Part shown: positions 62,080-64,000 of the stretch, in pieces
How the letters are laid out: the number at the start of each line of letters is the position of its first letter
Position numbering within the stretch: position 1 is the stretch's first letter
Origin: JAPPHA01 sp965221575
GTDB lineage: Bacteria > Pseudomonadota > Alphaproteobacteria > Rhodobacterales > Rhodobacteraceae
Assembly (NCBI GenBank): GCA_965221575.1
Contig: CBDCSM010000012.1
Span: forward strand, 620,001-684,000
Reading direction: 5' to 3'
Length of the DNA: 64,000 bases
Program-made: the position numbers and the translations under genes
The notes under the pieces: generated by a model
Told to the model about the DNA's origin: nothing
What the model saw: the letters and a program-made list of their open reading frames with translations, nothing else
Database searches by the model: none

Positions 62080-62883
62080 TCAGGTTCCCCTCTCGAGACG
62101 CCTCAGGCTGAACAGGCCCTCGTCAAGATCCCGGCCGTAGCGAACATCTTCGAAACGCATCACGGTGCGATGCAACGTCTCTTTGTTGCGCACGGTCCGC
62201 ATGTCGAGTTCGGTCGCCGTCCATATGCCGTCGATCTGTTCCAGCGCCTTGATGTCCAGGTACTTGAGCCGGCCGCCCTCGGTTAGCCAGTGAACCGCCC
62301 GGACGACCATGTGGATGTCCTGGCGTACGAACAGCACCGACTTGGAATAACCGTAGCGCCGTTCAACGATCTTGGATGCCGGTGTCGCTTCAACGAGCCA
62401 GGCCTTCTTTCCGCGGACCTCGCGCTCGCACAGCAGCTTGTAGCTCCACTCCTCAAGCACGCGACGGGTCATGTCGACGTAGGAGAAGTCGGTCCCCATG
62501 AATGACTGTGACTTGTTTGCGCTGGCGATCCGCTTGGTCTTGTGCAGTTCGGGCAGGTACAGCCACTGGTCGTCATCCTGTTCGGGAGTCCGGTAATCAT
62601 AAGTCAGAAATCCGGTATTTCGCACGTTTGCGGGTGCAAGGAAGAACATCAGGTTCAGCCGGTCCTGTCCCCTGTACTTGAAAAATGTCTCCAGCGACCG
62701 GGTTCGCTCCCGGCCGTTCCGGTCGATCAGCGTCATGGTCAGCCTTGCAGTCCGATCGTCGCCTTCATCGCGGGCATCGACGCGCTGCATGATTTCCAGG
62801 GCCGTGTTCCCGGCCGGGTGCGCCGCCCATGGCAGCAAGACCAGGGCGGCGAGAACGACAGGCGTTAAGAAGGACTTTTTCAT
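62080..62883 (-). CDS. LolA-like outer-membrane lipoprotein-sorting protein
   Basis: A 267-residue periplasmic protein. A signal peptide (TPVVLAALVLLPWAAHPAG) leads to the LolA-like fold: TLIDRNGRERTRSLETFFKY, RNTGFLTYDY, QWLYLPELHKTKRI and FMGTDFSYVDMT. This subgroup pairs with RND exporters in lipid or sterol export clusters rather than acting as general LolA. Its start overlaps the RND stop (ATGA). Confidence 0.85.
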   Translation of the reverse strand: MKKSFLTPVVLAALVLLPWAAHPAGNTALEIMQRVDARDEGDDRTARLTMTLIDRNGRERTRSLETFFKYRGQDRLNLMFFLAPANVRNTGFLTYDYRTPEQDDDQWLYLPELHKTKRIASANKSQSFMGTDFSYVDMTRRVLEEWSYKLLCEREVRGKKAWLVEATPASKIVERRYGYSKSVLFVRQDIHMVVRAVHWLTEGGRLKYLDIKALEQIDGIWTATELDMRTVRNKETLHRTVMRFEDVRYGRDLDEGLFSLRRLERGT

Positions 62884-64000
62884 TCCGATTCTCCCGGTTC
62901 GGTTGAATCCCCGAGCGGCGCCAAATTACGATAGCGCAGCGCCATCAGCGCAGGGGCAAGTACAAAATCGGCGACGAGCGCGGTCAGTATGGTTACACCT
63001 GTCAACAGTCCGAAATCGATCAGGTTCTTCATGCTGGCGAGGCAGAAGATAAAAAATCCGGCGGACAGGACGATCGATGTCACGAGCATGGCGCGGCCGG
63101 ACGTCAGGAGGGTCTTGCGCACAGAGTCCTCGATGTTTCCCGTGCGCTCGAAGTAACGATGAAAGTGATGCATGAAGTGCACGGTGTCATCCACGGCAAG
63201 TCCGATCGCGATCGAGCCGACCAGCATTGTGAACAGGTTGAGCGGAATTCCGGCGACCTGCATGAGGGCAAGTGTGAGTACAATCGGCGCGAGATTGGGG
63301 AGCATGCTGATCAGGCCGGTTCCGAGCCGGCCGATCAAGGCGATCATCATTAGTGTGATGACGCAGAAGGCGATCAGATAGCTTTGTGCGGCGGAATGGA
63401 TGGCGGCTTCGAGTGTTCGGCTCAGCAGACTCATGACACCGGTAATCGATACGTCGGCCACGTCGCCGAACTCGCCGCGAAACCGTGTTTCGACATCGCG
63501 AATGAACGGTGGGTAGACAAGTGTATCCCGCCAGGGCACGCGCATGCTGAAACGCGCGAGACGGAACTGGGTATCGACTAGATCCTCGAGGTCATCCGAG
63601 CCCGAGTTCTCGAACAGGAGGAACTCTTGCGGGATCAAACGCGGGTTTTCCGGAATCCGGTAGTACTCGGGCCGGTTTTCATTGAGGGCCTTGTGGATTT
63701 CCTTCAGCAGGTCGACCACCGAAAGTACCGAACCAACCGTAACGGGGTCGACCGACTCTTCCTCGATTTCACGCGCTAGCGTGTCGAGCCTGACCAGTGT
63801 TCCCCGGTCGTGGAGACCATTCTCGGTGCGCGTGTCCAGAACGACCTCGAGTGCAACTGAACCACCGAGGTCCCGGTCGATGGCGCGAGTCGCCCGGTGC
63901 ACCGGCCAGTCATCGGGAAGCCAGGACAGGACATCGTGTGAGAAACGTAGCTGGGCTGCCAGGCCGATGCTGACCGCAGCCATGACCAGGGCCGCCAAAA
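62880..64000 (-). CDS. RND-superfamily (MMPL-type) exporter, partial
   Basis: At least 373 C-terminal residues; the 5' end is beyond the window. Membrane clusters include YLIAFCVITLMMIALIGRLG, MLPNLAPIVLTLALMQVAGI and SIVLSAGFFIFCLAS. Conserved VGSIAIGLAVDDTVHFMHHFHRY carries the proton-relay Asp of MMPL/HpnN-like transporters. Operon order RND, LolA-like, beta barrel suggests a system moving a lipid or hydrophobic compound between membranes. Confidence 0.85.
   Translation of the reverse strand, partial: LAALVMAAVSIGLAAQLRFSHDVLSWLPDDWPVHRATRAIDRDLGGSVALEVVLDTRTENGLHDRGTLVRLDTLAREIEEESVDPVTVGSVLSVVDLLKEIHKALNENRPEYYRIPENPRLIPQEFLLFENSGSDDLEDLVDTQFRLARFSMRVPWRDTLVYPPFIRDVETRFRGEFGDVADVSITGVMSLLSRTLEAAIHSAAQSYLIAFCVITLMMIALIGRLGTGLISMLPNLAPIVLTLALMQVAGIPLNLFTMLVGSIAIGLAVDDTVHFMHHFHRYFERTGNIEDSVRKTLLTSGRAMLVTSIVLSAGFFIFCLASMKNLIDFGLLTGVTILTALVADFVLAPALMALRYRNLAPLGDSTEPGESE

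Noticed and set aside
1..64000. CRISPR arrays
   Set aside because: No regularly spaced repeats; all repeats found are transposon ends, target duplications or single pairs.

Overview
The window reads as a chromosome segment of an alphaproteobacterium. It is GC-rich and densely packed. It carries a suf operon run by an IscR-like Rrf2 regulator that lacks the usual cluster cysteines, with an ICE/Irr-type box in its promoter, and a valine-catabolism operon of alphaproteobacterial type. No rRNA, tRNA or CRISPR was found. The species cannot be named from the sequence alone. The first 25 kb is a pile-up of transposable elements, and several host genes elsewhere carry fresh nonsense or frameshift lesions, so the genome appears to be under heavy insertion-sequence activity and gene decay.

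1-25 kb, mobile-element cluster. Target duplications and terminal repeats let the nesting be read. (i) An ISKra4 element (7921-9707) landed in a 9-bp target. A 6.7-kb IS66-family transposon (1196-7912) then landed in one copy of that target; it carries a large serine recombinase and a DNA adenine methylase that is itself interrupted by an ORF-less group II intron. (ii) A DruA-like (DUF4338)/ISAs1 fusion transposase is split by an ISAzo13 element (14143-15447). (iii) A ~2-kb IS66-like element (15759-24719) is split twice: by a 4.0-kb transposon encoding a DDE transposase, an ExeA-like ATPase, a Toprim protein and a zinc-ribbon protein (16959-20993), and by an IS66 element pairing TnpC with a second DruA-like protein (21592-24521). 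A second, inverted copy of the end of that element opens the window. One host gene survives inside the cluster, an orphan family-5 solute-binding protein (9788-11521).

25-38 kb, accessory metabolism and toxin-antitoxin remnants: a broken vapC, an IS5 relic, an AAA/DUF4143 ATPase, a LacI regulator, a vapBC pair whose antitoxin has a stop at codon 4, a GAPDH gene, and a seven-gene leftward operon. That operon encodes a carbohydrate ABC importer (binding protein and two permeases, no ATPase) embedded among four two-domain SnoaL/NTF2-like proteins. No function is known to me for it, and it is the best candidate here for an undescribed catabolic system.

38.9-57.9 kb, core metabolism: acetyl-CoA synthetase; a tightly overlapping suf operon (Rrf2 regulator, NifS-like desulfurase, sufB, small membrane protein, sufC, sufD, two YIP1-like membrane proteins, sufS); an alpha/beta hydrolase; anmK; tyrS; coaD; and a valine-degradation operon (mmsA, acyl-CoA dehydrogenase, 3-hydroxyisobutyryl-CoA hydrolase, mmsB).

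58-64 kb: a frameshifted beta-propeller gene, a parDE locus whose toxin carries a nonsense codon, and an envelope operon (RND exporter, LolA-like protein, beta-barrel outer-membrane protein) that runs off the right edge.
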